64,000 bases of DNA from Streptomyces aureocirculatus (GCF_000720475.1 NZ_JOAP01000023.1:55460-119459); one strand, 5' to 3'. Positions 17,135 to 27,956 are shown, numbered from the stretch's first letter. The notes: generated by a model not told the origin, from the sequence alone. Numbers and translations: made by a program.

Positions 17135-18286
17135 ATGCGAAACTTCCTCGTCCGCCGACTGCGCGTCGCCGCCGGAGTCCTCATCGGATTCCTCAGCGCC
17201 GCCGTCGAGCTGGTCCTGACGCTGGCGTCCGGGCTGTGGCTGCTCGTCACGCTGGGGCGCTCCGCCGACGAGCGCCGCGGCGAAACCCCGATACTCGCGG
17301 GCGCCCGCCGGTGGGCGGGATGGCAGCGGCGCCGGATGACTCTTTGGTACGGCCCTGACCCGATGGGTGTCACCGCGCCGCTGACCGGTATGCCCGCCCT
17401 CGCCTATGTGTCCACGCGCTGGACTGTGGGCGTCCTGGGCGGAGTGGTGCTCCTGGCCGCGGTCTGCGGCGCCGGGTATGCGTCGCTGCTGGTGTGGGGC
17501 TGGTTCTGGGTCGACCTCGACCGATGGCCGGTGACCATGGTGCTTTCCGGATTCGGCGGCCTGTTCCTCCTCTTTCTGAGCATGCAGGGAGTGCATGCCG
17601 TGGCGCTGATGGACGAACAACTGGCACGGCATTTCCTCAGCCCCAGCGACCGCATGAGCATGCAGCGCCGCATCGGGGAGCTGGCGGAGAGCCGCGCCGG
17701 AGTCGTCCAGGCCGTCCACGACGAGCGGCGGCGCATCGAGCGGGATCTGCACGACGGCGTCCAGCAGCGTCTTGTCGCCCTCGGCATGCTGCTCGGCAGA
17801 GCCCGCCGCGCCCCGGACCCCGGCAAGTCCGCCGAGTTGCTCCGGCAGGCCCACGAGGAGTCGCAGCAAGCACTGGTGGAGCTGAGAGACGTGGCCTGGC
17901 GGGTGTATCCGGCGGCGCTCGACGAGGGCGGACTCGCCGCCGCCCTGGAATCGGTCGCCGAGCGGGCCGCGATACCCGTCCGGCTCTTCTGCGACCTGCG
18001 GGACATACCGCCGCCGACGGCGCAGGCGGTCGCGTACTTCGTCGCGGCCGAAGCGGTGACGAACGCGGTCAAGCACTCCGGCGCCGGCCTGGTGACGGTG
18101 CGGGCCGACCGTGCGGGCACGCTGCTGCGGCTGTATGTGGAGGACGACGGCCGCGGCGGGGCGGACCCGTCCGGCAGTGGGCTGTTGGGCCTGACCCGCA
18201 GGGTCGCAGCGCTCGACGGTACGTTGACGGTGATCAGTCCGGCCGGAGGCCCCACCGTCATCACCGCGGAGTTGCCATGCGTGTAA
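17135..18286 (+). CDS. sensor histidine kinase, HPK7/NarX-like
   Basis: This 383-aa kinase has TM segments in three N-terminal blocks (about residues 10-42, 90-120 and 125-150), a HisKA_3 dimerization/phosphoacceptor box ERDLHDGVQQRLVALGM with the phospho-His near residue 204, and a HATPase_c domain (N box EAVTNAVKHS, G boxes VEDDGRGG and GLLGL). A long non-membrane linker is absent, so it may sense the membrane. It overlaps the regulator gene by 10 nt. Confidence 0.9.
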   Translation: MRNFLVRRLRVAAGVLIGFLSAAVELVLTLASGLWLLVTLGRSADERRGETPILAGARRWAGWQRRRMTLWYGPDPMGVTAPLTGMPALAYVSTRWTVGVLGGVVLLAAVCGAGYASLLVWGWFWVDLDRWPVTMVLSGFGGLFLLFLSMQGVHAVALMDEQLARHFLSPSDRMSMQRRIGELAESRAGVVQAVHDERRRIERDLHDGVQQRLVALGMLLGRARRAPDPGKSAELLRQAHEESQQALVELRDVAWRVYPAALDEGGLAAALESVAERAAIPVRLFCDLRDIPPPTAQAVAYFVAAEAVTNAVKHSGAGLVTVRADRAGTLLRLYVEDDGRGGADPSGSGLLGLTRRVAALDGTLTVISPAGGPTVITAELPCV

Positions 18287-18921
18287 TGCTTGCCGACGAC
18301 TCGACGCTGCTGCGCGAGGGCCTGGCCCGGCTGCTCGCCGACGAGGGGCACGAGGTGACGGCGTCCGTGGGGGACGCGGGTGCCCTGCTGGAGGCGATCG
18401 CCGCTGATCCGCCGGACGCCGCCGTGGTGGATGTGCGGATGCCGCCGACGCACACCGACGAGGGGCTGCGGGCCGCCCTGGAGATCCGCCGGAGCTGGCC
18501 GGACACGGGCGTTCTCGTCCTGTCGCAGTATGTCGAACGGCGGTATGCCACCGACCTGTTGACGACGGCCACGGAAGGGGTGGGGTATCTGCTCAAGGAC
18601 CGAGTCGTCCAGGTCGACGAGTTCCTGGACGCGCTCGACCGCGTCGGTGCGGGCCGGACGGCGTTCGACCCGGAGGTGGTGCGACAGTTGCTGACGTTCA
18701 GCAGCCAAGTGGACCCCTTGCAGCGGCTGACGGAGCGGGAGCGTGATGTGCTCGCCAAGATGGCGCAGGGCCATACGAACGCTGCCATCGCGGAGCAACT
18801 GCACGTCTCGCAGAGCGCCGTGGAGAAGTATGTGAACGCGATCTTCGACAAGCTGGAGCTGTCCGGTGTCACGGGCTATAGCCGCCGGGTGCTCGCGATC
18901 CTGCGCTTTCTCGGTTCCTGA
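18277..18921 (+). CDS. LuxR/NarL-family response regulator
   Basis: This 214-aa protein has a receiver domain (acidic pocket LADD, phospho-Asp in VVDVRMPPTH near residue 54, lysine in LLKD) and a C-terminal LuxR HTH (LTERERDVLAKMAQGHTNAAIAEQL). It is the cognate partner of the overlapping kinase. The four-copy dyad array upstream of the kinase fits autoregulation by a NarL-type dimer, which is not proved here. Confidence 0.91.
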   Translation: MRVMLADDSTLLREGLARLLADEGHEVTASVGDAGALLEAIAADPPDAAVVDVRMPPTHTDEGLRAALEIRRSWPDTGVLVLSQYVERRYATDLLTTATEGVGYLLKDRVVQVDEFLDALDRVGAGRTAFDPEVVRQLLTFSSQVDPLQRLTERERDVLAKMAQGHTNAAIAEQLHVSQSAVEKYVNAIFDKLELSGVTGYSRRVLAILRFLGS

Positions 18922-19017
18922 GGACGAAGGGCCTCGTGAGGGGAGCTGGGCGAGCCTGCGGTCCTGCTGCGTAGGCCGTGCCGCGTGATTGTGTGCGGTC
19001 GTCGGTCGCCCGGTCGC

Positions 19018-20520
19018 TCAGAGGCCGACGTCCCGGCTGCGGAAGTCCTCCAGGGACTCACGCCGTACGAGGAGGCGAGCGTGGCCGTCGGCGACGGCGA
19101 CGACGGGGGGACGGCCGACGAGGTTGTAGCCGGAGGCCATCGACAGGTGGTAGGCGCCGGCGACGGGGACGGCGAGCAGGTCGCCGGGGCGGATGTCGGA
19201 CGGTAGCGCGATGTCCGCGGCGAGCACGTCGCCCGCCTCGCAGTGCCGACCGACGACGGTCACGGGTGCCAGTGCGGCGGTGGAGCGGCGGCCGATGAGG
19301 CGCGGCAGGTAGCGGACGCCGTAGAGAGCAGGGCGCGGGTTGTCGCTCATGCCGCCGTCGACGGCGACGAAGGTGCGGTCGCCGGTGCGTTTGACGGACA
19401 GAACGCGGTAGAGGGCGACGCCCGCGGGCCCGGCGATGGCGCGCCCGGGTTCGACGATCAAGCGGGGTACGGCGAGGCCGGCGGCAGCGCAGCTCTCGGC
19501 GAGTTCGGCGCGTACCTTGCGAGCGAGGGAGGGGATGTCGAGGGCGTTCTCGTCCGGGTGGTAGGCGATGCCGTGGCCGCCGCCGAGGTCCAGTTCGGGG
19601 AGGGTGATGCCGTGGTGGTCCTTGATGCGTGCCATCAGGCCGACCAGGCGGCGTACCGCACACAGGAACGGCTTCTCGGCGGTGATCTGCGAGCCCAAGT
19701 GGCAGTGCAGGCCCACCAGTTCCAGGCCGGGCTGGTCCAGAATGCGAGCGATGGCGTGTTGCGCGGAGCCGTCCGTGATGGACAGGCCGAACTTCTGGTC
19801 CTCGGTACCCGTCTGGATCTTGCTGTGGCCGCCGGCGGCGATGCCGGGGACGACCCGTACGAGGACCTTCTGACGGCTGCCGGGCGGCACGGCCGCGGCC
19901 AGGCGCGCGATCTCGGAGGCGCTGTCGATGACGATGCGGCCGACGCCGAGGCGCAGCGCGGCGCGCAGGTCCTCGGGGCTCTTGGCGTTGCCGTGCAGGA
20001 CGATGCGTGCGGCGGGGAAGCCGGTGGTGACGGCCAGTTCGAGTTCACCGGCGGAGCAGACATCGAGGCCCAGGCCCTCTTCGGCGACCCAGTGGGCCAT
20101 GGCGCGACAGAGGAACGCCTTGGCGGCGTACAGGACGTCGGTGTCGGGAAAGGCGTGCACGTAGGTGCGGCAGCGCCCTCGTACCTCGGCCTCGTCGAGC
20201 AGGTAGGCCGGGGTGCCGAAGCGGTCGGCGATCTCGGTGAGGGGGACACCGCCGACGGCCAGGTCACCGCGGGCGATGCGGGTGGTGGAGTGCGGCCAGA
20301 CGGCCAGGTCGCCGTCGCCACCGTCACCGCCCTCGCCACCACCGCCCTCGCCCTCGTCGGGGGCCGGAGGCGTGATGTGACCGCCGGTCGCCGGGGCCAC
20401 CGGGGGCACAGGGGCTACCGGGGGCACAGGGGCTACCGGGCCCACCGGGGTCGCCACGGTCGCGGGGGGCGCCGGAATCGCCGGAATCGCCGCTGTAGTG
20501 GGGATGTCCGCAAGGGTCAT
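19018..20520 (-). CDS. lysA: diaminopimelate decarboxylase, long N-terminus
   Basis: This 500-aa fold-type III PLP enzyme makes L-lysine from meso-DAP. The PLP lysine is Lys134 (VLYAAKAFLC), with HCHLGSQI, VEPGRAIAG and the catalytic-cysteine segment GRHCEAGDVLA. The first ~75 residues are low complexity, with VAPVPP repeats then an acidic Gly-rich run, and are not part of the enzyme fold. A typical streptomycete genome has a main lysA beside thrA/C; this copy stands alone after a SAV_915-like gene, so it may be a paralog for another role. Confidence 0.86.
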   Translation of the reverse strand: MTLADIPTTAAIPAIPAPPATVATPVGPVAPVPPVAPVPPVAPATGGHITPPAPDEGEGGGGEGGDGGDGDLAVWPHSTTRIARGDLAVGGVPLTEIADRFGTPAYLLDEAEVRGRCRTYVHAFPDTDVLYAAKAFLCRAMAHWVAEEGLGLDVCSAGELELAVTTGFPAARIVLHGNAKSPEDLRAALRLGVGRIVIDSASEIARLAAAVPPGSRQKVLVRVVPGIAAGGHSKIQTGTEDQKFGLSITDGSAQHAIARILDQPGLELVGLHCHLGSQITAEKPFLCAVRRLVGLMARIKDHHGITLPELDLGGGHGIAYHPDENALDIPSLARKVRAELAESCAAAGLAVPRLIVEPGRAIAGPAGVALYRVLSVKRTGDRTFVAVDGGMSDNPRPALYGVRYLPRLIGRRSTAALAPVTVVGRHCEAGDVLAADIALPSDIRPGDLLAVPVAGAYHLSMASGYNLVGRPPVVAVADGHARLLVRRESLEDFRSRDVGL

Positions 20521-20548
20521 GGCTCGCTTCTCGTTTTGCCTCGTCGTC

Positions 20549-20570
20549 TTCACAGTTGTCACAGTTGTCT
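20549..20570. repeat. 9-bp tandem repeat upstream of lysA
   Basis: CACAGTTGT occurs twice without a gap at 20551-20559 and 20560-20568, in the 50-bp spacer between the upstream gene's stop and lysA. It could be a regulator half-site pair or a simple slippage product. Confidence 0.45.
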
Positions 20571-20993
20571 TCAGCCGAGCCACGTGGTCAGGACGCCGAC
20601 CAGAGCGGCCGCCCCCGTGACGCGCAGGGCCCCAGCCCGGGGGTCCCACGCGCGCTGCCGCGCGGTGCGCCGGGGCGGGGCCAAGGAGGCGGCGACAGGC
20701 GCGAGCGGGGCGGGGGCCAGGCGGGGGTCGACGGTGACCGCGGCGATGCCCAGGGGTTCGGTGAGGGCGCGCAGGGCGGGCTCGGAGAGCCGGATCCAGG
20801 GCTGCCGGGCACCGAGTGCGTCGGTGAGACGTTGTGATGTGGTGAAGGCGACGGCGGTGCGGCCGCCGACGGGAGTGCGGAACAGGCGGGCGACACAGCC
20901 CGCGGGTCCCGGCCGGACGGGTACGAACAGCGGCCCGGCCGGGCGGCGTTCGGAGGGCTCGGGGTCTTCTCCGTACACCAGTTGCTGCGTCAT
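20571..20993 (-). CDS. SAV_915-like small protein
   Basis: This 140-aa protein has the pattern of the actinomycete SAV_915 family: LFVPVRPGPAGCVARLFRTP, then AVAFTTSQRLTDALG, WIRLSEPALRAL and LGIAAVTVDP. That pattern is related to SseB N-terminal-type domains. The function is unknown. The C-terminal tail has a possible single TM (VTGAAALVGVLTTWL). It lies 50 bp upstream of lysA on the same strand and may share its transcript. Confidence 0.7.
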   Translation of the reverse strand: MTQQLVYGEDPEPSERRPAGPLFVPVRPGPAGCVARLFRTPVGGRTAVAFTTSQRLTDALGARQPWIRLSEPALRALTEPLGIAAVTVDPRLAPAPLAPVAASLAPPRRTARQRAWDPRAGALRVTGAAALVGVLTTWLG

Positions 20994-21323
20994 GGGGTTC
21001 CTCCTTGAGGAGACTTGCGGAGCCTTGAGGACACTTTCGGGGACCCTCGGAGTGCTGCGAAGGCCTGCGGGGGGCTTTCGGGTGCTTACGGGTGCTTACG
21101 GAACCTCAGAAAACGTGGGGAGTTCCCTGAGCTCCGGCGGCCTCTCGTCGGTCCGGGCGGTCGCCCGGGTGTCGGGCGGCGAGCGCCGGGCACACAGTGA
21201 CGGTATGCCCGGCACGGGGTGTCATCCGACTGGTCATGACGCGCCGTTGACGACAAAAGGCAACACGCTGACATTCTGCTGACGCGCGGCCCGGCTCACG
21301 GGCCCGAACGAGTGAGGACTCGC
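20994..21323. other. 330-bp gap, divergent promoters
   Basis: No gene is supported. On the left are decayed repeats (CTTGAGGA at 21004 and about 21024, and GTGCTTACGG twice near 21080-21101). On the right is the promoter side of the EEP gene; GAGGAC at 21315-21320 is its ribosome site. Confidence 0.5.
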
Positions 21324-22157
21324 GTGCGGATATTGACGTGGAACGTGTGGTGGCGTTTCGGCCCGTGGCAGCAGCGGAGGAAGGCGGTCCGCACGGTGCT
21401 GCGCGAACTGCGGCCGGACGTCGTGGGCTTGCAGGAGGTGTGGGAACGGGACGGCGAGAACCTCGCGGAGTGGCTGGCGGAGGAGCTCGACCTGCACTGG
21501 ACGTGGGAGCCGTCGCGGACCCCCGAGCGGTGGCAGCGGCGCATCGACGACCCGACCGTGGCCTTCGGCAACGCGGTCCTCAGCCGCTGGCCCATCGCCG
21601 AGCGCGCCGTGTCCCAACTCCCGCCGCTCGACGATGCGGACGACGGCCGCCTCGCACTGCACGCGCGCATCGCCGCTCCCGGGCAGGACGTGCCCTTCTT
21701 CACCACCCACCTGTCGTCTCCGCCGCACGCGTCGGCGGCGCGGTGCGCCCAGGTCGCGGCGCTCGCGGAGTTCGTCGCGAAACACCGGGGCGGCACGGAT
21801 TTCCCACCCGTGGTCACGGGTGACTTCAACGCCTGGCCGGACTCGGACGAGATGCGGCTGCACGGCGGATACCGTACGGCTCCCACGGTACCGGGGCAGG
21901 TGCTTCTGGACGCCTGGGAGTACGCCGATCCGGGCGCGGCGTCCGCCACCTGGGACGCAGCGAACCCGTACGTGGCGCTGACGTTCGAGCCGAGCGCCCG
22001 GATCGACTACGTCCACGTCGGTCCGCCGGGCCCGGGCGGCCTCGGCGCGGTGCGCGGGGTACGGCGTGCGGGTGACGGCCCGGTCGGCGGAGTCTGGCCG
22101 TCCGACCACGCCGCGGTGGTCGCCGACCTGCGGGGCAGCGCACAGCCCGCCAACTGA
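21324..22157 (+). CDS. endonuclease/exonuclease/phosphatase (EEP) family protein
   Basis: This protein of about 277 aa has the metal-dependent EEP fold: LTWNVWW, GLQEVWERDGE, TTHLSSPP, VVTGDFNAWPDSDE and PSDHAAVVADL, giving the Asn, Glu, Asp-x-Asn and Asp-His catalytic set. Substrates in this family include nucleic acids, inositol phosphates and sphingomyelin; nothing here decides. No signal peptide is seen. The GTG at 21324 follows GAGGAC with good spacing; GTG at 21312 is the alternative. Confidence 0.85.
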   Translation: MRILTWNVWWRFGPWQQRRKAVRTVLRELRPDVVGLQEVWERDGENLAEWLAEELDLHWTWEPSRTPERWQRRIDDPTVAFGNAVLSRWPIAERAVSQLPPLDDADDGRLALHARIAAPGQDVPFFTTHLSSPPHASAARCAQVAALAEFVAKHRGGTDFPPVVTGDFNAWPDSDEMRLHGGYRTAPTVPGQVLLDAWEYADPGAASATWDAANPYVALTFEPSARIDYVHVGPPGPGGLGAVRGVRRAGDGPVGGVWPSDHAAVVADLRGSAQPAN

Positions 22158-22174
22158 CCCCGCGGGCCCGTGCA

Positions 22175-22258
22175 GGGCCCGGCCCCCGCAGACCCGTACA
22201 GGGCCCGGCCCCGCAAACCCGCGCGCGAGGCCCGGCCCCGCAAACCCGCGCAGAGCCC
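22175..22258. repeat. ~27-bp tandem repeat
   Basis: Three imperfect units of 26-28 bp contain GGCCCGGCCCCGCAAACCCG between the EEP gene and the convergent regulator. A 12-bp duplication (GAACACGCCTGG) follows at about 22319-22343. Confidence 0.7.
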
Positions 22259-22351
22259 GCTCCCTACGCCCCCGTCCCGCCCCGGATCCCCCGCCCCAAC
22301 TCCGTACGCCTACTTCTATGAACACGCCTGGGAACACGCCTGGGCATACAT

Positions 22352-23041
22352 CTACGCCTCGAACCGATACCCCATCCCCGGCGCCGTGATCAGATGCCGC
22401 GGATGGGCCGGGTCCGGCTCCAGCTTGCGGCGCAGTTGGGCCATGTACACCCGCAGATAGTTGGTCCGCGCGCCATGTGTCGGCCCCCACACCTCCGCGA
22501 GGAGCTGCTGCCGTCCCACCAGGCGGCCGCGGTGGCGGACCAGGACCTCCAGGAGGTGCCACTCCGTCGGTGTGAGCCGCACGGCCCGCCCGTCCCGTAA
22601 CGCCTTCTTGGCGGCCAGGTCGAGGGTGAACCCTTCGGTCTCGACGACGGTCGCGGCGGTGGCCTCGTCGCGCGCCGCGGCGCGGGGCCTGCGGGCGGCG
22701 GCCCGCAGCCGGGCGAGGAGTTCGTCCATGCTGAACGGCTTGGTGATGTAGTCGTCGGCACCCGCGTCGAGCGCCGCGACCTTCTCGGCGGAGGCCTGGC
22801 GGGCCGACACGACGAGGATGGGCGCGCGGCTGAAGCCGCGCAGCCATCTGATCACGTCGATGCCGTCCGTGTCGGGCAGCCCGAGATCAAGAAGGACCAC
22901 GTCAGGCGGTCGCGCCGACGCAAGACGCCGGGCCGTGCCCCCGTCGACCGCCGCGTCCACCTCGTACTTGCGTGCCTTGAGGTTGATCTCCAGAGCCCGT
23001 ACGAGCTGCGGGTCGTCCTCGACCACCAGCACCCGGGTCAT
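22352..23041 (-). CDS. kdpE: OmpR/KdpE-family response regulator, no adjacent kinase
   Basis: This 229-aa protein has a receiver domain (VVEDD; phospho-Asp in VVLLDLGLPDTDG near residue 52; Lys in ITKPF) and an OmpR winged-helix domain ending YLRVYMAQLRRKLEP...APGMGYRF. It is closest in pattern to KdpE, which activates the high-affinity K+ transporter. A kdpD sensor normally lies just upstream, but here the next 730 bp contain no gene, so it is an orphan or its partner was lost or moved. Confidence 0.85.
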   Translation of the reverse strand: MTRVLVVEDDPQLVRALEINLKARKYEVDAAVDGGTARRLASARPPDVVLLDLGLPDTDGIDVIRWLRGFSRAPILVVSARQASAEKVAALDAGADDYITKPFSMDELLARLRAAARRPRAAARDEATAATVVETEGFTLDLAAKKALRDGRAVRLTPTEWHLLEVLVRHRGRLVGRQQLLAEVWGPTHGARTNYLRVYMAQLRRKLEPDPAHPRHLITAPGMGYRFEA

Positions 23042-23772
23042 CGGTTGCCGCCTCCTGGAGGTACGTGCGGGCCGGCCACACGCAGTGCGGTCCGGTGCCC
23101 ACGAAAATGTCCGGTCCCGTGAAGCAAAGCGGCCACCAGCGGATGCGCCGCCGCCCCTGACGCCTCCCATACGGCAGCCGGGACGGACTTGACGCCTCTC
23201 ATACGGCGGCCGGGACCGACTTGACGCCACCCTGACGGCACCCACCCGTACCCGGTACCTACTGCGGATGTCTCCGCCCGCGGCACCTCGTGGCCGCGGG
23301 CGGAGACCCCTTGCGGACGGACGATCAGGCCCCGGACGGGGCAGTCGCACCTGCTGGGGTGGTCACAGCCCGCCCCCCCAGCGGAACTGTGCGCGCCGCC
23401 GTCGGCGTGCGTCGCGCTCCCCCGGGCAGCGTGCGTCACGCTCCCGCGGGCAACGGCCCTGCGTCACGGGTTCGTTCGTCCGTTCCCCCGCGGCGCTCAG
23501 TCTTGGTCCCGCCGCAGCTCATCCCGCATTTGTTGACGCCATCCTGATGCGGACGCCGATCTTCTTGACGTTCTCTTGACGCGGGGCGGAGGAGGATGCA
23601 CAAGAGACCCGCGAAGAGACAGCGACCGTATCGGTCCATACCGGCCCACACCCCCCTCTTATTACTCACCGGTAATAGCGGGCCACCCGTCCGAGTTCAA
23701 GACCGATCCGGAGAGTGCAAGGTCACAGCGTCGCCCCAGCACGGGGCCGGGTTTCCGCCCTAGCATCGGAAT
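23042..23772. other. 731-bp gap where kdpD would be expected; 32-bp repeats
   Basis: No protein-coding signature was found in any frame. A 32-bp period direct repeat (GACGCCTCYCATACGGCRG) starts at 23159 and 23191, with a partial third at 23223. TTGACGCCAYCCTGA occurs at 23221 and again near 23533. TTGACG words also occur at 23568 and 23576. The right end holds the mutA promoter: TAGCAT at 23761-23766 is 6 nt before the ATG. Confidence 0.5.
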
Positions 23773-25641
23773 ATGACGGTCCTGCCTGATGACGGGCTTT
23801 CGCTGGCCGCCGAGTTCCCTGATGCGACCCATGAGCAGTGGCAGCGCCTGGTGGAAGGCGTACTGCGCAAGTCGGGTAAGGACGTATCGGGGTCGGCGGC
23901 CGAGGAAGCGCTGTCCACCGCGCTCGAGGACGGGCTCAGCACCCGCCCCCTGTACACCCCACACGACGCCGAGGCCCTGGCCGGTGTGGGCCATCCGGGT
24001 TTCGCCCCGTTCGTACGGGGCGGCCGCGCCGCAGGCAGTGCGGCGGCGGGGTGGGACGTGCGGCAGCGGCACGCCACGGGCGACCCCGTACGCACGAACG
24101 AGTCCGTGCTCGCCGACCTCGAGAACGGCGTGACATCGCTGTGGCTCACCCTGGGCCCGGACGCCCTGCCGGTCGCCGGTCTCGAGCGGGCGCTCGACGG
24201 CGTGTATCTGGACCTGGCTCCCGTCGTCCTCGACGCAGGCGCCGATGTCGGGCCCGCCGCACGGGAGTTGCTGCGTCTGATCGAGGCCGCGGGTGTCGCG
24301 AAGGACGCGGCGCGCGGCAACCTCGGCGCGGACCCGTTGGCGTACGAGGCGCGCACGGGCACGGAGGCGGGGACCGAGGCCGCCGTCGAGCTCGCGCGGC
24401 TGTGCGGCCGGGAGTACGGCGGCCTGCGCGCGCTCACGGTGGACGCGCTGCCGTACCACGAGGCGGGTGGCTCGGCCGCGCAGGAGCTCGGTGCGTCCCT
24501 CGCCACCGGCGTCGCCTATCTGCGGCTGCTCACGGGCGCGGGCCTCACCCTCCAGGAGGCCTGCGCGCAGCTTGAGTTCCGGTACGCGGCCACGGCCGAC
24601 CAGTTCCTGACCATCGCCAAGCTCCGTGCGGCCAGGCGTCTCTGGGCGCGCGTCGCCGAGGCGAGCGGGGACGCCGACGCGGGCGCCCAGCGCCAGCACG
24701 TGGTGACGTCGCCGGTGATGATGGCGCGCCGCGACCCGTGGGTGAACATGCTGCGCACAACCGTGGCCTGCCTCGGTGCCGGTGTGGGCGGCGCGGACGC
24801 GGTCACGGTGCTGCCCTTCGACCACTCCCTGGGCCTGCCGGACGCCTTCGCCCGGCGCATCGCCCGCAACACCTCGACGATCCTCCTGGAGGAGTCGCAC
24901 CTGGCGCGGGTCGTCGACCCGGCGGGTGGCTCCTGGTACGTGGAGCGGCTCACCGTCGAACTCGCGCACAAGGCCTGGGAGTTCTTCCAGCAGATCGAGG
25001 GCGCGGGCGGGCAGGCTGCGGCCCTGCGTTCCGGCATGCTCGGGGACAGCCTGGCGGCGACGTGGGCGGAGCGTTCCAAGAAGCTCGCCGAGCGCCGCGA
25101 ACCGATCACCGGCGTCAGCGAGTTCCCGAACCTGACGGAGAAGCCGGTCGAGCGCGAGCCGGCGCCCGCCGGTCCCACGGGTGGCCTGCCGAGGGTGCGC
25201 CGCGACGAGGCGTACGAAGCTTTGCGGGCCCGCTCCGACGCGCATCTGGAGAAGACCGGCACCCGCCCGAAGGTGTTCCTGGCCGCGCTCGGCCCGGCCG
25301 CCGCGCACACCGCGCGTGTCTCCTTCGCCGCGAACCTCTTCCAGGCGGGCGGGATCGAAGCCGTGCACGACCCGGTGACGGTGGACGCGACGGGCGCCTC
25401 CGGCGCATTGAAGGCCAGTGGGGCGCGCGTGGCGTGCGTGTGCTCCAGCGACGCGCTGTACACGGCCGAGGGGGCCGCGGTGGCCGCGGCGCTGACAGCG
25501 GCGGGTGCCGAGCGCGTGTTCCTCGCGGGGCGTCCCGGTACGGACGCCGCTCTCGACGCCGCCGTCACCCACGTCTTCGCAGGCTGCGACGCCGTCGCCG
25601 TGCTCTCCTCCACCCTCGACCTCATGGGAGTGGCGCCATGA
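23773..25641 (+). CDS. mutA: methylmalonyl-CoA mutase small subunit
   Basis: MutA (622 aa) is the non-catalytic beta subunit that dimerizes with MutB. It has the TIM-barrel MM-CoA mutase domain ([40 protein letters not shown]) and a B12-binding-like domain at residues ~490-620 that lacks the DxHxxG cobalt-ligand motif, as expected. The -10 TAGCAT sits 6 nt before the ATG, so a leaderless transcript is predicted. The stop overlaps the mutB ATG. Confidence 0.94.
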   Translation: MTVLPDDGLSLAAEFPDATHEQWQRLVEGVLRKSGKDVSGSAAEEALSTALEDGLSTRPLYTPHDAEALAGVGHPGFAPFVRGGRAAGSAAAGWDVRQRHATGDPVRTNESVLADLENGVTSLWLTLGPDALPVAGLERALDGVYLDLAPVVLDAGADVGPAARELLRLIEAAGVAKDAARGNLGADPLAYEARTGTEAGTEAAVELARLCGREYGGLRALTVDALPYHEAGGSAAQELGASLATGVAYLRLLTGAGLTLQEACAQLEFRYAATADQFLTIAKLRAARRLWARVAEASGDADAGAQRQHVVTSPVMMARRDPWVNMLRTTVACLGAGVGGADAVTVLPFDHSLGLPDAFARRIARNTSTILLEESHLARVVDPAGGSWYVERLTVELAHKAWEFFQQIEGAGGQAAALRSGMLGDSLAATWAERSKKLAERREPITGVSEFPNLTEKPVEREPAPAGPTGGLPRVRRDEAYEALRARSDAHLEKTGTRPKVFLAALGPAAAHTARVSFAANLFQAGGIEAVHDPVTVDATGASGALKASGARVACVCSSDALYTAEGAAVAAALTAAGAERVFLAGRPGTDAALDAAVTHVFAGCDAVAVLSSTLDLMGVAP

Positions 25642-27944
25642 CCGTCCCCGACTTCTCCGGCATCGGCCTGGGGCCGGACGCGGCCCCGCGGGGTTCCGCC
25701 GAACAGTGGCGCGCCGCGGTCGAGGCGGCCACCGGCAAGGACGTCGACGACCTGCTGTGGGAGACCCCGGAGGGCATCGCGGTCAAGCCCCTGTACACCG
25801 GCGCCGACCTGGAGGGCCTGGACTTCCTCGGCACCTACCCGGGCGTCGCGCCGTATCTGCGCGGCCCGTACCCGACGATGTACGTCAACCAGCCCTGGAC
25901 GATCCGGCAGTACGCGGGATTCTCCACCGCGCAGGAGTCCAACGCCTTCTACCGCCGCAATCTCGCGGCCGGCCAGAAGGGCCTCTCGGTCGCGTTCGAC
26001 CTGCCGACGCACCGCGGCTACGACAGCGACCATCCGCGTGTGACCGGCGACGTCGGCATGGCGGGCGTGGCCATCGACTCTTTGTACGACATGCGTCAAC
26101 TGTTCGACGGCATCCCGCTGGACAGGATGACGGTGTCGATGACGATGAACGGCGCGGTCCTTCCCGTACTCGCGCTGTACATCGTCGCCGCCGAGGAGCA
26201 GGGCGTGCCGCTGGAGAAGCTGGCGGGGACCATCCAGAACGACATCCTCAAGGAGTTCATGGTCCGCAACACCTACATCTATCCGCCGAAGCCCTCGATG
26301 CGGATCATCTCCGACATCTTCTCGTTCACGTCGCAGAAGATGCCGCGCTACAACTCCATCTCGATCTCCGGCTACCACATCCAGGAGGCCGGGGCGACGG
26401 CCGATCTGGAGCTGGCGTACACGCTCGCCGACGGCGTCGAGTATCTGCGGGCGGGCCGCGAGGCGGGCCTGGACGTGGACGCGTTCGCGCCGCGGCTCTC
26501 GTTCTTCTGGGCGATCGGCATGAACTTCTTCATGGAGGTCGCCAAGCTGCGCGCGGCACGTCTGCTGTGGGCGAAGCTGGTCAAGCAGTTCGAGCCCAAG
26601 AACGCCAAGTCCCTTTCCCTGCGCACCCATTCGCAGACCTCCGGCTGGTCGCTGACCGCGCAGGACGTGTTCAACAACGTGACCCGCACCTGCGTGGAGG
26701 CGATGGCCGCGACGCAGGGACACACGCAGTCCCTGCACACGAACGCCCTCGACGAGGCCCTCGCGCTGCCCACCGACTTCTCGGCGCGCATCGCCCGCAA
26801 CACCCAGCTCCTGCTCCAGCAGGAGTCGGGCACGTGCCGGGTCATCGACCCGTGGGGCGGCAGCGCGTACGTGGAGAAGCTGACGTACGACCTCGCGCGC
26901 CGCGCCTGGCAGCACATCCAGGAGGTCGAGGCGGCGGGCGGCATGGCGCAGGCCATCGACGCGGGCATCCCGAAGCTGCGGGTGGAGGAGGCCGCGGCCA
27001 GGACGCAGGCGCGCATCGACTCCGGGCGGCAGCCGGTGATCGGCGTGAACAAGTACCGGGTGGACAGCGACGAGCAGATCGAGGTCCTGAAGGTCGACAA
27101 CTCCTCGGTGCGCGCCCAGCAGATCGACAAGCTGCGGCGGCTGCGCGAGGAGCGCGACGACGCGGTGTGCCAGGACGCGCTGCGCAGGCTGACGGCCGCG
27201 GCCGGGAGCGGCTCGGGCCCGGGGCTCGAAGGCAATCTCCTCGCCCTCGCGGTGGACGCGGCCCGCGCGATGGCGACGGTCGGTGAGATCTCGGACGCGC
27301 TGGAGAAGGCGTACGGGCGGCACGCGGGCCAGATCCGTACGATCTCCGGTGTGTACCGCACCGAAGCAGGCCCGTCGCCGTCCGTGGAGCGCACCCGTGC
27401 CCTGGTGGAGTCCTTCGAGGAGGCCGAGGGGCGCCGTCCGCGCATCCTGGTCGCCAAGATGGGCCAGGACGGGCACGACCGCGGCCAGAAAGTGATCGCG
27501 ACCGCCTTCGCCGATTTGGGCTTCGACGTCGACGTCGGCCCGCTGTTCCAGACGCCCGCGGAGGTGGCACGGCAGGCCGTCGAGGCGGACGTGCACATCG
27601 TCGGCGTCTCCTCGCTGGCGGCCGGTCATCTCACGCTGGTCCCCGCCCTGCGTACGGAGCTTGCCGCCGAGGGCCGCGAGGACATCATGATCGTCGTGGG
27701 CGGTGTGATCCCGCCGCAGGACGTGGACGCCCTGCACGAGGCGGGTGCGGCGGCGGTGTTCCCGCCCGGCACGGTCATTCCGGACGCGGCGTACGACCTG
27801 GTACGGCGGCTGGCCGCCGGGCTCGGCCACGACGGTGCGCCGGAGTCGGAGACGGAGTCGGACACCGAATCCAGCCCCGGCTCCGGCCCCGGCCCCGGCT
27901 CCGGCCACGGTTCGGTGCCCGACTCCGGCCGCGCCGGGCTGTGA
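25638..27944 (+). CDS. mutB: methylmalonyl-CoA mutase large subunit
   Basis: MutB (768 aa) interconverts succinyl-CoA and (R)-methylmalonyl-CoA using adenosylcobalamin. It has the substrate barrel ([36 protein letters not shown]) and a C-terminal B12 domain with the cobalt-ligand motif GQDGHDRG (His613), then SLAAGH and GGVIPP. The last ~35 residues are a Ser/Glu/Pro/Gly-rich tail not typical of the family. It overlaps mutA by 4 nt and lies 12 bp before meaB. Confidence 0.96.
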   Translation: MTVPDFSGIGLGPDAAPRGSAEQWRAAVEAATGKDVDDLLWETPEGIAVKPLYTGADLEGLDFLGTYPGVAPYLRGPYPTMYVNQPWTIRQYAGFSTAQESNAFYRRNLAAGQKGLSVAFDLPTHRGYDSDHPRVTGDVGMAGVAIDSLYDMRQLFDGIPLDRMTVSMTMNGAVLPVLALYIVAAEEQGVPLEKLAGTIQNDILKEFMVRNTYIYPPKPSMRIISDIFSFTSQKMPRYNSISISGYHIQEAGATADLELAYTLADGVEYLRAGREAGLDVDAFAPRLSFFWAIGMNFFMEVAKLRAARLLWAKLVKQFEPKNAKSLSLRTHSQTSGWSLTAQDVFNNVTRTCVEAMAATQGHTQSLHTNALDEALALPTDFSARIARNTQLLLQQESGTCRVIDPWGGSAYVEKLTYDLARRAWQHIQEVEAAGGMAQAIDAGIPKLRVEEAAARTQARIDSGRQPVIGVNKYRVDSDEQIEVLKVDNSSVRAQQIDKLRRLREERDDAVCQDALRRLTAAAGSGSGPGLEGNLLALAVDAARAMATVGEISDALEKAYGRHAGQIRTISGVYRTEAGPSPSVERTRALVESFEEAEGRRPRILVAKMGQDGHDRGQKVIATAFADLGFDVDVGPLFQTPAEVARQAVEADVHIVGVSSLAAGHLTLVPALRTELAAEGREDIMIVVGGVIPPQDVDALHEAGAAAVFPPGTVIPDAAYDLVRRLAAGLGHDGAPESETESDTESSPGSGPGPGSGHGSVPDSGRAGL

Positions 27945-27956
27945 GCCGCTGAGCCC

